From: Liopterus haemorrhoidalis
Taxonomy: Eukaryota; Arthropoda; Insecta; Coleoptera; Dytiscidae
Direction of reading: 5' to 3'
Length of the DNA: 64,000 nucleotides
NCBI GenBank assembly: GCA_963971575.1
Contig: OZ020611.1
Span: 179,244,071 to 179,308,070 of the forward strand
The notes below the pieces were generated by a model. The model saw nothing but the letters and a program-made list of their open reading frames with translations. It did not search any database and was not told the DNA's origin. How positions within the stretch are numbered: position 1 is the stretch's first letter; every line of letters starts with the position of its first letter. The translations under genes and the position numbers were made by a program. Positions 31,021 to 44,160 of the stretch are shown piece by piece.

Positions 31021-32225
31021 CACTACACACATGTTGAAAATGCACCAATTCTCATGTCTGGTGTAAAAAAAAGCCGCTCATTCCGTAACTTGTAATACAA
31101 ATAGCTATTTTTCAATGACTGCACACGTGATTCAGCACGTTTGCGCAATAAAAAAAATTAAAAATAATGGTTTATTTTGGGAAATCAGCAGAATTGCAGT
31201 TGTAATATTATTTGATTTGAATTTGATAAATTGAACAACTTTGCAACGCTCTAATGGTGAAACCGTTCATTCGACAAAAAAAAAAAAAACTTATGAATGT
31301 TAAATTATAGAGAATTTACCTTTCTTTAATTCAATACAGTTATGTATTTTTAAAATTTTACAATGGAACGGAGATATATGCAAAAAAAAAAAACGTATTT
31401 TTGGACGTTTTTCGATTTTTTTTCGAAGTTTCGGCACAAAATTTTAGTTGCAAAATGTGACCCCGCGCTGCTTTCGGGGTGTATAGGTATTTGAATAGAA
31501 GGTACGCGTACCGGTTCATGCGTATCGGGTTTTAAAATATTAAAATACTTTCATACCGGTTAGTATACTAGGATATTATATTTTATAGGATAAGGGGATA
31601 AAAAATAATTTAGTTTTTATTTTGGGCCAAAGACCACACCGACAATTTCTAAAAAACATAGTATCAAATTTAGCGTATCCTTTGTTATATATTTTGAATA
31701 TCAGCACTGGATACAGGGCTGTCCACACTTTTGGAAGGGAACTTTTTACAAATATTTTGAAAAGAGGTACTTAATGGTCAGTGATGTGCTGGTAAATATT
31801 TAATATTCAGAAGGCTAGAAAAAAAAAAAAAACTTAGTGGACCAGTGCGCACCCAGAATTTTTCGGGGGGGGGGGAGTCTCAGAAGAGAAAATTGTAAAA
31901 GGGTAGAAATCGGGAAATTACTTTGGAACACGTGCTGGCAAAAAACACCAAAATGCAAGTGTTGACCAAAAAAAGTTTTTACGCATATTTAAGATCACTG
32001 ATTTTATTCCATACACTTAAATATAAAAAATGAATAGTTTTACAGAATTATTTTTGCGAATTTCATTCTTGATCCTAAATTCTGGGAATAAAACTCTTGC
32101 ATTTTTTAAAATCAAACAGGTGTCGTATGGGAAAACGGGAAATGTCGAATATGCTGTATATGTAATGGCGTCACGTAGTGTTTTGTAGGGTTAACGATAT
32201 AATAAACAATACTTTATATTTTAAA
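31021..32225. other. Intergenic; nothing recognised
   Basis: AT-rich sequence with poly-A runs and a G run at 31866-31875. No coding exon, and no clear terminal repeats were found. The promoter of the second zinc-finger gene is presumably in its last few hundred bases. Confidence 0.5.
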
Positions 32226-35200
32226 ATGAGTCGAAAAATGAAAATTTTGCATTTTAATAAAATTTGTCGAACATGTATGTGTGAAAGAAGTGATTTAAAA
32301 CCTTTATTTAATGCTTGCTTAGCTGAAATGCTGATGAAAATTACTACAGTAAAGGTACGTTTTGATTTTAATATTTTAACATTAATTAATAGAGTATCTA
32401 ATTAATTTTAGGCTGAAGAAAATGACGGTTTACCTCCTAATGTTTGTGCACATTGCTTTTTACAAATAAGTAGGTTTAGTTCATTTAAAGCGAAGGTGGA
32501 AAGAGCGGATGCTAATTTGAGAAAATATTTGAAAGAACATCAAAAAGCACAAAAACAGGATCAAAATATCATTACTCAGGCAGCTAATGATGCTAATATT
32601 GACATATCTAATGATGCTATTCGAGTTTTTAAATATGAAACAAATGATGAAGATAGCGATGATGATGTTCAATTGTCTCTTCGCAAGGTAAGTTAATTAC
32701 AATTCATGGATTTATTAATAAATGCAAATTTATTATTTATTACATTTAATTTTCCTTTGTATGTAATTGGAATGGCAAAACAAATTCTTTAAATGAAACC
32801 ACATATGTTAATTTAACGTATTATTATATTTATAAATAAGTACAGGAGATTTTCTTGACAAATATACTTCAATTGTATTAATATTGTGTTACAAATAATT
32901 AAGGTCTTTTGTTTATTTTGGATTCTATGTATAGGAAAAAAAATTAAATATTATTTTTAATTATGTATTTGTTAGAATTGTCTCCGCTAAGGGGTTGCCC
33001 TACGTCCCGTAGATAAGGGACTGTCCTCGTTATGAATGTAGGTCTTGTGTCCTGTATTCTCGTCTTTCCCAACCGCTATTCCGCAGCAAAATTTAAATGA
33101 TCCGTTTCAAAATTTAAAAGGCCTGCCAAAATTTAAGAAATATAAAATTACTTATGTATTTTGTAACACAATTTCCGGCTAGTTTATAAGATTATTAATT
33201 ATTATGTTTTAATAACTAAAAATATTGATTTCTAAATGCAAATTTGCAGTTTTTTACTGTAAATAAATAAAATTAAAATAACTTACAATAAGATTTTCAA
33301 CAATCTGTGTAAAAAGATATGTGAATAATTTTTTATTTTTATTTCATATTTCACGTGACAATAATTTTTGGGGCATATTTTAGACTGTCATACGACTGTC
33401 AAACGCGTCATAAACTTCTTTTTTTAAAATCAGGTTACGTCTGTAATTTAAGTATTAAGAGCTTTCAACTATGTCTCACATGGAATAAAAAAAAAAATCT
33501 AATCAATTATCTGATTAAAAATTCCGTTTGTACTACTGTGCTTCACATAAATTTGCATTGCACTGAAGTTTTCCAATTTTCAGACCGACTCCTCTGACTT
33601 AAAGGGTGAGAAAAGATTTTTTGGAAATATTTATGACCAAAATTGCTTAAATCAAAAGCTTTTTAAAATTTTTTAATTGAAATGTAGATTAACATTTCAA
33701 TATCTATCGTATGATACCGCATGATAAATTAATTTAAAAAAATTTCAATAAAAATAAAATTAATATCTCAACTATATAAAAAATCCAGTATCTACTATCA
33801 TAAAAATAATTACTTAAAAATGACGAATTTAAAATAATAAATATAGGAAATGATGGTAAAAATTATTGAAAATATGTATTATTTGTAATTATTGTAAATT
33901 GTAAATATAAAAATAGCTCATTGAAAAGCAGAAAAAAAGCTCCGTTTTATGCTGATGAAAACGTATGGTGTTTCTTATTTAAAAAATATAATTCTGTTAC
34001 ATTTTTAAAATTATGATATTTTTGGAAGTTTATTTATTTTTATTGTTTTAAATACACATTAAAATTACTCATAAATTTGAAATATTTTTCACAATTTTGA
34101 AGAGTACGAAAAAGTGAATTTTGGCAACATAATTTATAATTTTTGTGTCGCAAATTTTGCAAAATAATAATTAAAGCTATGAAAACAGTGGTGTGTTGGT
34201 ACGGGTGAAAAATCCTAGACAGCTAATAGTACGCCGCAGGAGCGTATTATTCGTTCTGAACGACAAACATCCAGTCAGTATTGTAGTCGTAACCGCAAAA
34301 GTAATAAATTAAATAGCATGTTATATTTCCATTATACATAGCTATTTCTTACAATAACGATTCAGTGTAAAATATTGCGTGATACTGTAAAGAGTATAAA
34401 TAACGCGCTCTAGTTGACAGCGAGTCAACTATAGCAGTGGTTCTTAACCTTTTTATACTCGGGACCCCCAACTAGCCTAAAATATATTCTGGATCCCCAA
34501 AGAAAATTTTTTAAATAATATTTTAAATGTTCTTAATATTTTATTGTTTAATAATTAAGTTTATTGTAATTCTAAATGGAAAAACTGGTAAAACTAAATT
34601 TTTTCTTTTAATTTCGGGACCCCCTAAGGTCTTTTCGGGACCACTCTGAGGTTCGGGACCCCCCCGGTTAAGAACCGCTGAACTAGAGATATCAACATCG
34701 GGAAACGCGGGAACGCGAGATTTGGGTCAGACGGTTAAGTACGAAAGTTGAGACTGAAAAGTGTTGTGGAAAGAGGTGAAATAAAATAAAGTCAAATTTG
34801 AATTTCTTGTTACGAGATTTCCCAGAGTGAGTGTAATTTTCCAAAAAGTATGAACTGTATGGGGAGTGATTAAACAATCAACACGCGTGCCAATTTCCAA
34901 CAATCAAGTCCTATACCTCTGAGGACCGCTACCCCTCAGAAGACGAAGGACGGGCGAAGAGGGATACAAAATCCTCCCACCTCAACTGCAATTTTGCACA
35001 CAATCCTTCCAGAAGATACTCAAACGCCATATCTAGGTCGCCAATACAGTGGTGGCTGTCGCGGTGTTTTAGTGGATTCAATATTTTTTTAAGTAATTAA
35101 AATGTTTAATTTTAATACTTAATTGTAATTTATACAATTTAATTTTCCATAATAAGTTTAACAGCCAGCTCACGTGAGCTGTCTTCAACAAATCAACAAC

Positions 35201-37459
35201 CGGCTCTCAAAATGCATCATAATTAAACAATAGTTCAAGCCGGTTCTAACACACCAGTAGCCGAAACACAAATTAAATACAGACCTTTAATTTATTTATT
35301 GCGCAATGCGTTGCTTCGCCTTTTTGTTTTTTATATCTAGTTTTAACTTATAACTAGTTTTAAATCTTTTATGCAACCGGGAATTATACTATAGTCTTTT
35401 CAAAGGTGAGTTTGCAGTACAGGACATATGGAGTAGTTCTTTTTCATACTCTCTAATGGGTTTATACTATGATGCTATCCTTTTCTTGCTTGTCGACGTT
35501 GCTAGCTCTAAAACGCGCTGATTTGTGAAGACGCAGTATTCTAAAAATGGCCATTTGTTTTTGTTGATTGTTATTTTGAGTTTTATAAGCGTTGATTTTT
35601 GTAAATCATACGAGTTTTTCAAATTATTATAATTGACACATTTGATACTTTTACAACATTTGTCAACACCGCTCCCATTTTCCATAAGAGCAATACTGCA
35701 TTTTCACCTTTAAACGGACTAAATAAATTAAAAATTTTAAATTTTCAAAGCCTTCCAATTATACAGTTACTTATTTGATATTAACTAATATATTCTTATA
35801 AATTACTTTTTATGTGAGGATTTTTTTTTTTTAAATTAAATTTATTTTTTGCAATTATTTGATGATTATTTGATCTGCTCGGGTGTAACCAACAAAAACA
35901 TACTTTTGAGATTCTGTTAAACATAATATACACTGATATCATTATGACTAACGCTAAAACGCATAGTTCTACCTATCTAATATTTCTTGTACATTATCCA
36001 GAATAGCAGCCAACATGGTTAATATCCATATTATAAATGTTACTTAACATTGTTTACACCCAAGCAGTTCATATGTAAAAAACTATGTAGTAAATCATTA
36101 GTTGAAAACATATTTCTTCACTAGGTACGTTTAAGACCTGAAGAGAAAAAATCCAGAGAATCTCGTAAGGCAAAGTCCAAAGCGAATGTAAAAATCGAAA
36201 ACATGATTGAAGAATATCTTGATGAAACAGATGAAGTTTCACAGCCAGCCGCCGAAACAACAGAAGAAATTTTGAATGATGAAGTCCACGAAATACATGA
36301 AATCTCAAAAGACGATCATATCCAATTCACCGGGCAAATATTTACCGATGGTCCTCCTCCTTTAGTCCCATTAATACCTATAGCCCCAGAACAAATCCCA
36401 GATTATCCTGCAACATCCAGTATGTCACCTGTTGATCAAGCATTAAAACCAATATCAAATGAAACACCACCATTAATTCCAATTAAACCTCTTGCCGTTA
36501 TAGATCAAGTTACATTAATGACAGCTCTCGATACAAACATCACGCAGATGATAAATTTTTTATGTAATATTTGTAATGAAGAATTTACCGATGCAGTATC
36601 TTTAAAAGAACATTTAACAACACAGCATGCAAATTCTTCAAATCTAGTTTGTAATATATGTAAAAAAGAGTTTAACTGTCGTAAGCGTTTGATTGGGCAT
36701 TTAAAAGGTCATATGGTTGTTAAACATTATGCCTGTAAGTTATGCGGTAAACGTTACCCAAATCCAAGTACTTTCCGTGTTCACATGCGTACACATACAG
36801 GAGAGAGACCGTTTAAATGTCAGGTTTGTGGAAAAGGTTTCATACGATGGGCCGGTGTAGTCGGACATATGAAATCACACAATGCAAATAAACCGTTTCA
36901 ATGTGAGACATGTCTTAAGAGTTTTAAAATAGCATCAAACCTTGAACGACATAAAGTATTACACACTGGATCGATGCCATTCTGTTGTAGTTACTGCGGG
37001 AAAACTTTCAGTCAAAACGATAATTTACAATTACACATACGAACATATCACACACACGAAAGACCATATTTATGTAGCGAGTGTGGGAAGGGTTTTGTTA
37101 GTTCTACACGACTTAACCGACATATGTGGTCTCATACAGGATATAAACCATATGCGTGTAAAGTTTGTTCGAAAGCTTATTCTAATTCCAATGATTTAAA
37201 AAATCATGAAAAATCGCATAACGGAGGTCCGGCTAATGCAGATAAACCATACGCTTGTGTTTCATGTGATATGAGATTTTTCCACCCATGTAGATTAGCA
37301 AAACATATGAAAACTCATGAAAAACCTTATGCTTGCAATGAATGCTTGAAGACTTTTAGCAGGGAATATATGCTGCAGAAACATGTTGTTAATAAACATG
37401 GTATTAGTGAATCTCAAATACAGTTGAATACAAATGAAATATTTATTGGTATGTCGTAA
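32226..37459 (+). CDS. ZAD C2H2 zinc-finger protein with 10 fingers (579 aa, 3 exons)
   Basis: A probable nuclear DNA-binding regulator. Exons: 32226-32354, 32412-32687 and 36125-37459, all phase 0, with a joined length of 1740 bases (580 codons with stop). The start ATG (MSRKMKILHF) was preferred over upstream in-frame codons because the ZAD domain follows at once: ICRTCMCERS in exon 1 and VCAHCFLQISRF in exon 2 supply the four cysteines. Exon 2 then has a Lys/Gln-rich helical stretch and an acidic patch (EDSDDDVQ). Exon 3 begins with a basic segment and an acidic, Pro-rich linker. Ten C2H2 fingers follow, from FLCNICNEEF to YACNECLKTF, most of them contiguous. Finger linkers include HTGERPF and HTGYKPY. 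Intron 2 (3.4 kb) holds two MITEs. Confidence 0.92.
34435..34680. mobile_element. hAT MITE (CAGTGGTTCTTAACC type) in intron 2 of the second zinc-finger gene
   Basis: The ends CAGTGGTTCTTAACC and GGTTAAGAACCGCTG are inverted. The flanks AACTATAG (34427-34434) and AACTAGAG (34681-34688) match at 7 of 8 bases, consistent with an 8-bp hAT target duplication. Confidence 0.8.
35390..35721. mobile_element. TA-target MITE of the GTTCAAACGTTA family (copy 2), intron 2 of the second zinc-finger gene
   Basis: The ends TATAGTCTTTTCAAAGGTGA and TTCACCTTTAAACGGACTA are inverted. The interior has GTCAACACCGCTCCCATTTT and GGAGTAGTTCTTTTTCATAC, both shared with other copies. It is inverted relative to the copy at 10838-11173. 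Confidence 0.75.
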
Positions 37460-38794
37460 TATGATGGGAACAAAAATTTTAATTGTATATAAGTGATTTG
37501 TATATGAAATTTGTAAATTTTTGAGAGAGTTAAAAAAGATAATGTGTTTGTAGGTTATCGAAACTTGTTTTTTATCATTACACCGTTTCTGTTATCGACA
37601 AATTATGAAGTTTTCAATATTTTATCCTATAATTATGATTTATCTTCTAGAGCAAACATGGCCAAACTACGGTCTTCGAGATCTGTTTTTGCATTCACAA
37701 GTATGTTGGAACATGTGTTGTTGCGTAACATGCTCCAAACACGCTAAAAATTCCCGCTTAATCATAGCCAATCAGAGATAAGTTATGAATGGCTATGGCT
37801 GGCCCAAAACTTTCCGTACCTTATTGTTGTCTTATGTAGACCTTGTAATATTTTTCATTATTTTTTGTCCTCTGGCCCACCACGGCTTCTGTCAGACAAA
37901 ATAAGGCCCGCCTAGGTTAAAGTTTGACCATGTCTGTTCTAGGGGCTGCTTTAATACCCAGGATGTTCCAGGAGGTATCTACCCAACTTTAAGGGTGTAT
38001 TCCTTCAAAATATTTAAGCAAAAATGGTTATATCAACATAGGTCCGAATTGAAAATTTTACAGCAACTGTAACTTGGTCATAATTGTTATGATTGTTGAA
38101 AGAAAAATGCAAAAAATCACTGGATCGGCCGGGAAAGCTACATTCTTGGCTAGCACGAACCTCCGATTTAACCCAACTAGATTATTTCTTTTAGGGACAC
38201 ATTAAGGCTTACATTCAGTATGGGGTACCAGTTGGAAAGTCAGTATATAGTGCTGTTGTGGCCCTATATGAAAAGTTCGGAGAGCTAATATAAAGTACTG
38301 TGCACCAAAAGAATTAGTTAATTAGGTTAAGTTAGTGAAGTGAAAGAAAAGAGGAAGCCGAAAGGCTCTGATTGCCAATATAACTGTGAACCAAAAAGTA
38401 TTCTCTGTAATGATTTTTTACCCACATGAAAGAACTTACTCTATTTACTTAACTATACTATATCTATCTATACTATTCAGAGAAGTACAATAATTTAACC
38501 AATTACTTCAGAGAATTTTTAATGCTGCAGTTAGGCCCGTAACTAGAGTATTAGAGGCGACCCGATATTATAAGATACCCGACGGGATCAACGCGAAAAA
38601 CGAATTGGTGTCTTAATCTATTTGATAAAATCCGCGCGTTTCAAATTCTAATGCGTCTTGCGAGAATTACTCTAAACGGCGATGGCAAGTGACCAACTTG
38701 CGTCTCTTGAATATTTTGGTATCTCTGCTTCGAAAAATGAAGCGAGCAAAAAAAGATTCAAAATAGATGCACAGTAAACAAGAGTAATCCAAAC
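37460..38794. other. 3' flank of the second zinc-finger gene, with a transposase relic
   Basis: No host exon. At about 38115-38250 the + strand reads DRPGKLHSWLARTSDLTQLDYFF, then a stop, then GHIKAYIQYG. This is a decayed copy of the last catalytic block of an insect Tc/mariner-like DDE transposase (compare SPDLxPLDFFLWG). No clear AATAAA was seen close after the zinc-finger stop. Confidence 0.55.
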
Positions 38795-39990
38795 TATAAA
38801 CCGTTCAACGGTTTGAATGGAGTAGTTCTTTTTCATACTCTCTAATGTGTTTTTCCAATAACGCTATCATTTTCTTGGCGAGGTTGCCGGCTGTATAACG
38901 CGCTGATCTGTGAGGATAGAGTACAAATGGATATTAATTTTTGCTTGATACTTTTTCCATTTATTTTTAATAAGTTAGCAACAAAAAAATATAAAATTCC
39001 TTATATATTTTGGGTGTATCGATATTTTTGACACAGTGGCAGTTTTAGGACTTGGACAGACTTCAGGACAGAGGGCTTCAGGCGTAGTCTAATTTTGAGG
39101 CCTCTTCTTTCTAAATAGTTGATTTGCGGCTTTCCCTAACTTTCCTATAACTATTAGGAGGTAGCAAAACTTTCAGACATGAAATTGAAATCTGTGTTTA
39201 TTTTTTACTCTCTTCCAACACAAATATTATTATTATGGCTTATTATTGATCAACATCACCATCATCATCATCATTTATCAGCCATTGGCGTCCACTGCTG
39301 AACATAGGCCCCGCTTTTGCATCTCCACTCCTCTGTTATTGATCTACTATTATTTATTTATTATTGATCGCGGTAACGTTTTTATTAGTTCAATTAGTGA
39401 ATTGAAAAATATAGCATTAGTTATTAAAGTCTATTATGATAATTAATGTTGTTTAGTAAAAAATATTATAGCCTATAAAATTTATATTTATTGTCATAGT
39501 TTTATTACTCATTGTATATAAATTTTATTATTACAATTGAAAAATCCTATTGCACATATTTATGTTTTTTTTTTTTTTTTCATTTATTTATTTATTTTTT
39601 AAACATTACTGGCTAATTCGCACAATTTCGCAAGTTCTCTTATCTAATACCACACGAAAAATACTCATATTCATGACGTCAGATAATAGAATTCCCGTGC
39701 AAGAAAAGCTTAGTAAATAGTTTTTTTTTTCATATTATGCGAAACACGCCCATTTCTATACGAATTGAACTCGTGTAGTGCTAGTGAATCAATTTCCTGA
39801 AAGAAAAAACGTGAAAAATTTTAAATGTAACAGTTTTATTTTTGAGACCCATGAGATTCCGAGGACTCAAGCGCGCGTTTCCTGTGCCTGTGTGGTGATC
39901 CACCACTGATTTGACACATTTAGAACAGTTGGCAATACCACTCGTATTTCTTATAAGAGCAGTACTGCATTCTAAGAGTTTAACGGACTA
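38795..39990. mobile_element. TA-target MITE of the GTTCAAACGTTA family (copy 3, enlarged by insertions)
   Basis: The left end has ACCGTTCAACGGTTTGAATG followed by GAGTAGTTCTTTTTCATACT. The right end (39905-39990) has TTGGCAATACCACTCG, AGCAGTACTGCATTCTAA and TTTAACGGACTATA. Within it, 39255-39315 is a (CAT)n tract leading to TGGCGTCCACTGCTGAACAT followed by AGGCC, a well-known insect LINE/SINE 3' end motif (reverse orientation), so another element has inserted here. Confidence 0.5.
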
Positions 39991-40371
39991 TAGCTGATGT
40001 AAAAAAAAGAAACCCAAACAAATTTTGCGCCCGGGAGAATGTTTGCTTCGCCAAGCTCTAGTTAAGGGCCTGCTTGCAGATGAAATAATCGTCAAATTTT
40101 AGAGAATGCAACAAACGTCCTATTTGAGAAGGAACATTCAAAAAGTGACTTGTCACAGTAATGCAATTTTGAGGTAGTTGCAAAAAACATAATCCTGTTG
40201 CAGTAAGTTAGGAACCTATTTTTTCGACCCAATTATTTTTAAAGTCCAAAACATTTAAAAAAAAATGTTTATTTGCTCTTAGCAACTATAGCCATTAACC
40301 AGAATACATTTTTTTAAATTTAATTTATTGATACACCTTAATTCTACAAATATAAACATCCATGCCATCAC

Positions 40372-40452
40372 CGGGATTCGAGCCCGAGCTACCCTGGTCC
40401 AGCAGTCAACAAGCCAGTATATTGATTATTACACTATGGTGACGGGCGTCCC
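40372..40452 (-). repeat. tRNA-like sequence (tRNA-derived SINE or tRNA relic)
   Basis: On the - strand, CCATAGTGTAATAATCAATA (A-box region) and GGGCTCGAATCCCGG (B-box and T-arm) are spaced as in a tRNA. The two ends (GCCCGTCA / TGATGGC) can pair as an imperfect acceptor stem. The D-arm is enlarged, so a working tRNA is unlikely. Confidence 0.45.
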
Positions 40453-40774
40453 AAATATTAAATGTTATTAAAATTTTAATGAGCAAAAATGCGAAAAATC
40501 GATTTTTAAAATTTAGTATTGAATAAACTTAGTGGACAAATAATGATTTAAATAGATAAAACAAGGATAACATCTGATTTGAATGAGCGTTTAGTAATAA
40601 AAATAGGTTTAAATTTAAATATTTATAATTATTTAATTTTTTTAAATATTATTTATTTATCATTTTTTAAATACGCAAATCACAGCTTTTATTTTCTATA
40701 TAATTACATAAAACCTCTTATTGATGAACTTCTATAGATGAAAGGTCATTTTATAAGTACATAAAAAAAGTAAA

Positions 40775-41434
40775 CCATTGGCGAAGGGAAACATCCGCGA
40801 GACTTGCCCTCCCATAAAAAAAATTAAATTAATTTTTATTTTTTTTATTTTTAATATTTAGATAAATCTTCAAAAATACATCAAATTATGTTCTATACAA
40901 ATTTTTGTCCAAGGCTTGGTTGACTAGTTACGAATTAATTATCATGACCATGGAAACGTTACATATAAGTATGAATAAATTGAGACTATTAAATTTTAAA
41001 TAATTTTACAAAAAAAATTCAAAATTTTTCGTTTTATCAAAAAACGTCTCAAATAAAAGTTATTAGTAATTGCATTTATAGTAACTTTTGTTCAATAAAT
41101 TTTTTCGCAATATTTTTATGTTGCTAAATATTCGCAAAAATCTTAAAATCGACACGAGTAAACTCCCACTTCTAGTCAACCGATCTTCATAAAAAACAAT
41201 AGGGTTCTTCTTATTTAATAGAAGAATTTTTTAGTACCAGAACGAATTCTCTAAGTTGAACCGTTCTTGAGTTATCGTGTATACACACAGACACACACAC
41301 ATACGGACGGCACTTAATACGAAATAGGTTTTTTGGAGTCCCTGGACCATGAAACGTGGTCATCAGTCAAAATCTCGACATCGAAAATTTTCGCGATTAC
41401 AATACTTGCCCCTTATATATTAAGGTCGGGCAAG
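40775..41434. mobile_element. Dispersed element, copy 2 of the 15887-16398 family (660 bp)
   Basis: Starts CCATTGGCGAAGGGAAACAT and ends GGTCGGGCAAG, flanked by TAAA. Long stretches match copy 1: ACTTGCCCTCCCATAAAAAA, GTTATCGTGTATACACACAG and ATCTCGACATCGAAAATTTT. About 150 bases of interior are present here and absent from copy 1. Confidence 0.8.
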
Positions 41435-43493
41435 TAAAAATCGCACTTTTTTTAATTTTTTGTTTTTTCTGCGCCTTCTAGATTGTACAAAACACGTTTT
41501 AGATTTATTTAATTATTTTATTTTATACATTTAATGTTTAAAGTATGGTGAGGACGAGCAATATCTCAATTTTGAATTTAGTGTGATAAATCACGTTTTG
41601 AATCTTACCTCCTCATTTCATCATCAAGTCGGTTGATCAATTCTTTTGACCCACGTCGTTTTGAACAATTATTTTGACTTATTTTGTGATTACTTCGTTA
41701 TTCAAAATTTCTCAAATTATAAACATTATTTATGAAAAGTTTTTTTCATTTGTGCATTTTTCTTTCAATAAGCTTTAACTCTGTAACTTTTTCGAATTAG
41801 ACTAATCTTGATATAACTTAAAAAGCATACACTCTTACAGTTTGGTAGATTCTTTCTGGAACATTCTGTATATATCAATTAAATAAGAATGTTCGTTATA
41901 AAATTTCTTTGCGATTATTAACCCTTTCGCTATGAACGCTTACATAATGGTCGCCCGTCGAGTTTACCCTTAAGTGGCCTACAGAGCTATATATATATCG
42001 TTCACTATAGTACAGAGAATGTATAAGGTGCGTAGAAATATTTCAGGTCACCGACAGTTATTAATTTAGCGAATTTTGCTGCTAGCTTCAAAGCGACTCA
42101 CACTCTTATTACATATATTCGGAGTCGATTTTGTTGCTTCGTTTTAAAATCTATCATTGTGAAAAATCCTTTTTCGCACAAATATGTTGAAACCAAAGGC
42201 AGGAAATTTTGAATAATGATGGGAAACAGGTGCTGATATTCCTTCCAAACTTAACAATATGTGGATGGAATTAGGAATGAACAAAGCTGCGTTCAGAGCT
42301 ATTTAAATTAGTCGGCTGTTCACTGTGCATTGTGGAAAAAATTAGTGGCTAGTTTTAACGTTCAAGGCAACGTTTACAGCTAAGGAAATTAGTGCGTTAC
42401 GAATACTGCGACATCTATGTGTCTTTAAACCAACTACGGTGGCTTCGTAAAATATCTATTATCGTTTTCCTAATTCTGCTGTCCTAGATTTTTACTAACT
42501 AAACCTAACTTAATTACCTAAATTGATCATATTTACTGTTCGTTTTTGTAATTTTGAACGAGATTTGTTGTAATCTCATGTCTCATTAAAACAACTCACT
42601 AACTACAAGTTTGGAAAACTTTCGACAATCGACAACGTATAACATATTAAATTTAGAGCTCTAAACGGTTGCTCGCGTTACCATATGACAAACTTGTTAG
42701 TGACAGTCAACAGTGCACAAGTCATTGCCTATAGTCGACTAATTTAAGACCTCTTCACTTTCAAATAACTAAACTTGAAAATGCTGTAGACCAAATTATT
42801 AGCACTTTACAAAAAAGTCTGTTCCCGATTCTTTGTGGTAAAATAGTTATATTTTAGCTGTGTATTCCTTGGTTTAGTGGTAAATCGGATTTGGACTACC
42901 GATACAAAACCATAAAAGTTATTTAAAAAAATAAAATAAAGAGCTAAAAATAATTCTTTTAAAATAATTCAAAATCAGCTGTGGCCACTACCGAACCGAC
43001 AGTCACTACGAAGTACTCAAACAAAATACTTTCTGACTGAAATTATTATTGAGAAATATAATAACCTGTTGTATTATATTCACAATTCCATAATATGTAT
43101 TTATAACTTACCGTAATCATGGAACCGTACCTAAAAATATTTCAAAATAGATACTATCAAAGAAATTTCTTAAATAAAAGTTATTATTTATTACCTACTT
43201 GTATAGCAACTTTTTTAAATACATTTGTTAAAAGTGACATCAGTAAACTATCCATATGGGTGGACGGACCTGTACCAAAAATTGATCAAATTGAGAGAGT
43301 CATAGATTGTTAGTGTATACATAAATAAAATGCACAGAAAAGAACAGAGACATCCGAAGAGTGACACAATACCAACGCGCATCCATGTTTCAAATCGTAT
43401 CTTAGAATATGTGAGTTGTACTATACTTTTAGTTTCAGCACTTTTTTGTCTTTTGTGGTGTTAGTTTAAAATTTTAAGCTCAAAGGCGCTAGC
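41435..43493. other. No gene recognised
   Basis: AT-rich sequence. Around 42300-42755 a weak inverted pair is seen (TTTAAATTAGTCGGCTG / TAGTCGACTAATTTAAG), possibly an old MITE. The 64-codon open frame at 43119-43313 has no recognisable features. Confidence 0.4.
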
Positions 43494-43621
43494 TATACTA
43501 GCGTCGGCGAATCAACGCAGTTACGCAGGCACGACGTAACAAACAATTGCATTGTTCCAGACAATACAGTCGTTTGTTACGTCGTGTGACGTAACTGCGT
43601 TGATTCGCCGACGCTAGTATA
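43494..43621. mobile_element. 128-bp palindromic MITE with ~50-bp arms
   Basis: TATACTAGCGTCGGCGAATC (43494 onward) is inverse to GATTCGCCGACGCTAGTATA (ending 43621). The arms continue through AACGCAGTTACG and ACGACGTAACAAAC to a loop of about 28 bases. The arms are much more GC-rich than the surroundings. Confidence 0.85.
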
Positions 43622-44160
43622 CTCATCTTTGCATAAATTATACCAAAATTTTATAAGGTAGCAAATTTTTAGTGAGATTTGAACCTCATTTTGAGTCTTA
43701 CTGTGGTTATTGCGCATGACCTGCAGTAGCGAAAGGGTTTCAACCAATAGTGAGCTGTATGTAGTTTGTTAACATGGGCATGCGTAATCCTGTAATCTGT
43801 AACATTCGAGCTCGTTATTTAATTTTTATGAAAATTTCAAGTCCATTTTTATTTAATTTTTTCAGAAATTTGCTAGTTCGTTGTTAAACTTTTCGTTTAA
43901 ATGTTTATTTTCACTTAACAACAGACAATATTTTTAAATGTCTGTTGTGTGGCTAACGTAGCACTACAGCATAAAGACAGTAGGCACAAGATATAAGTGC
44001 CGCGAACTCCGTACAATTAATGCGGATATAAGACGGAGAAATGATAGGCCGCGGGTAAGCGTGCGTTTGTCGCTGGCGGAACGGTCGCGGACGGATCCGA
44101 GCTCGGTTCTGTGCCTTGGCCGCCCAAGGAACTTCCTTGCTGCGAGTTTCGGGTTTTAGG

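Noticed and set aside
40372..40452. Functional tRNA gene on the - strand
   Set aside because: The B-box is good, but the D-arm is oversized and the acceptor stem is imperfect, so it is listed as a tRNA-like repeat instead.
43119..43313. 64-codon + strand open frame
   Set aside because: No domain, AT-rich composition and no splice or promoter context; expected by chance.
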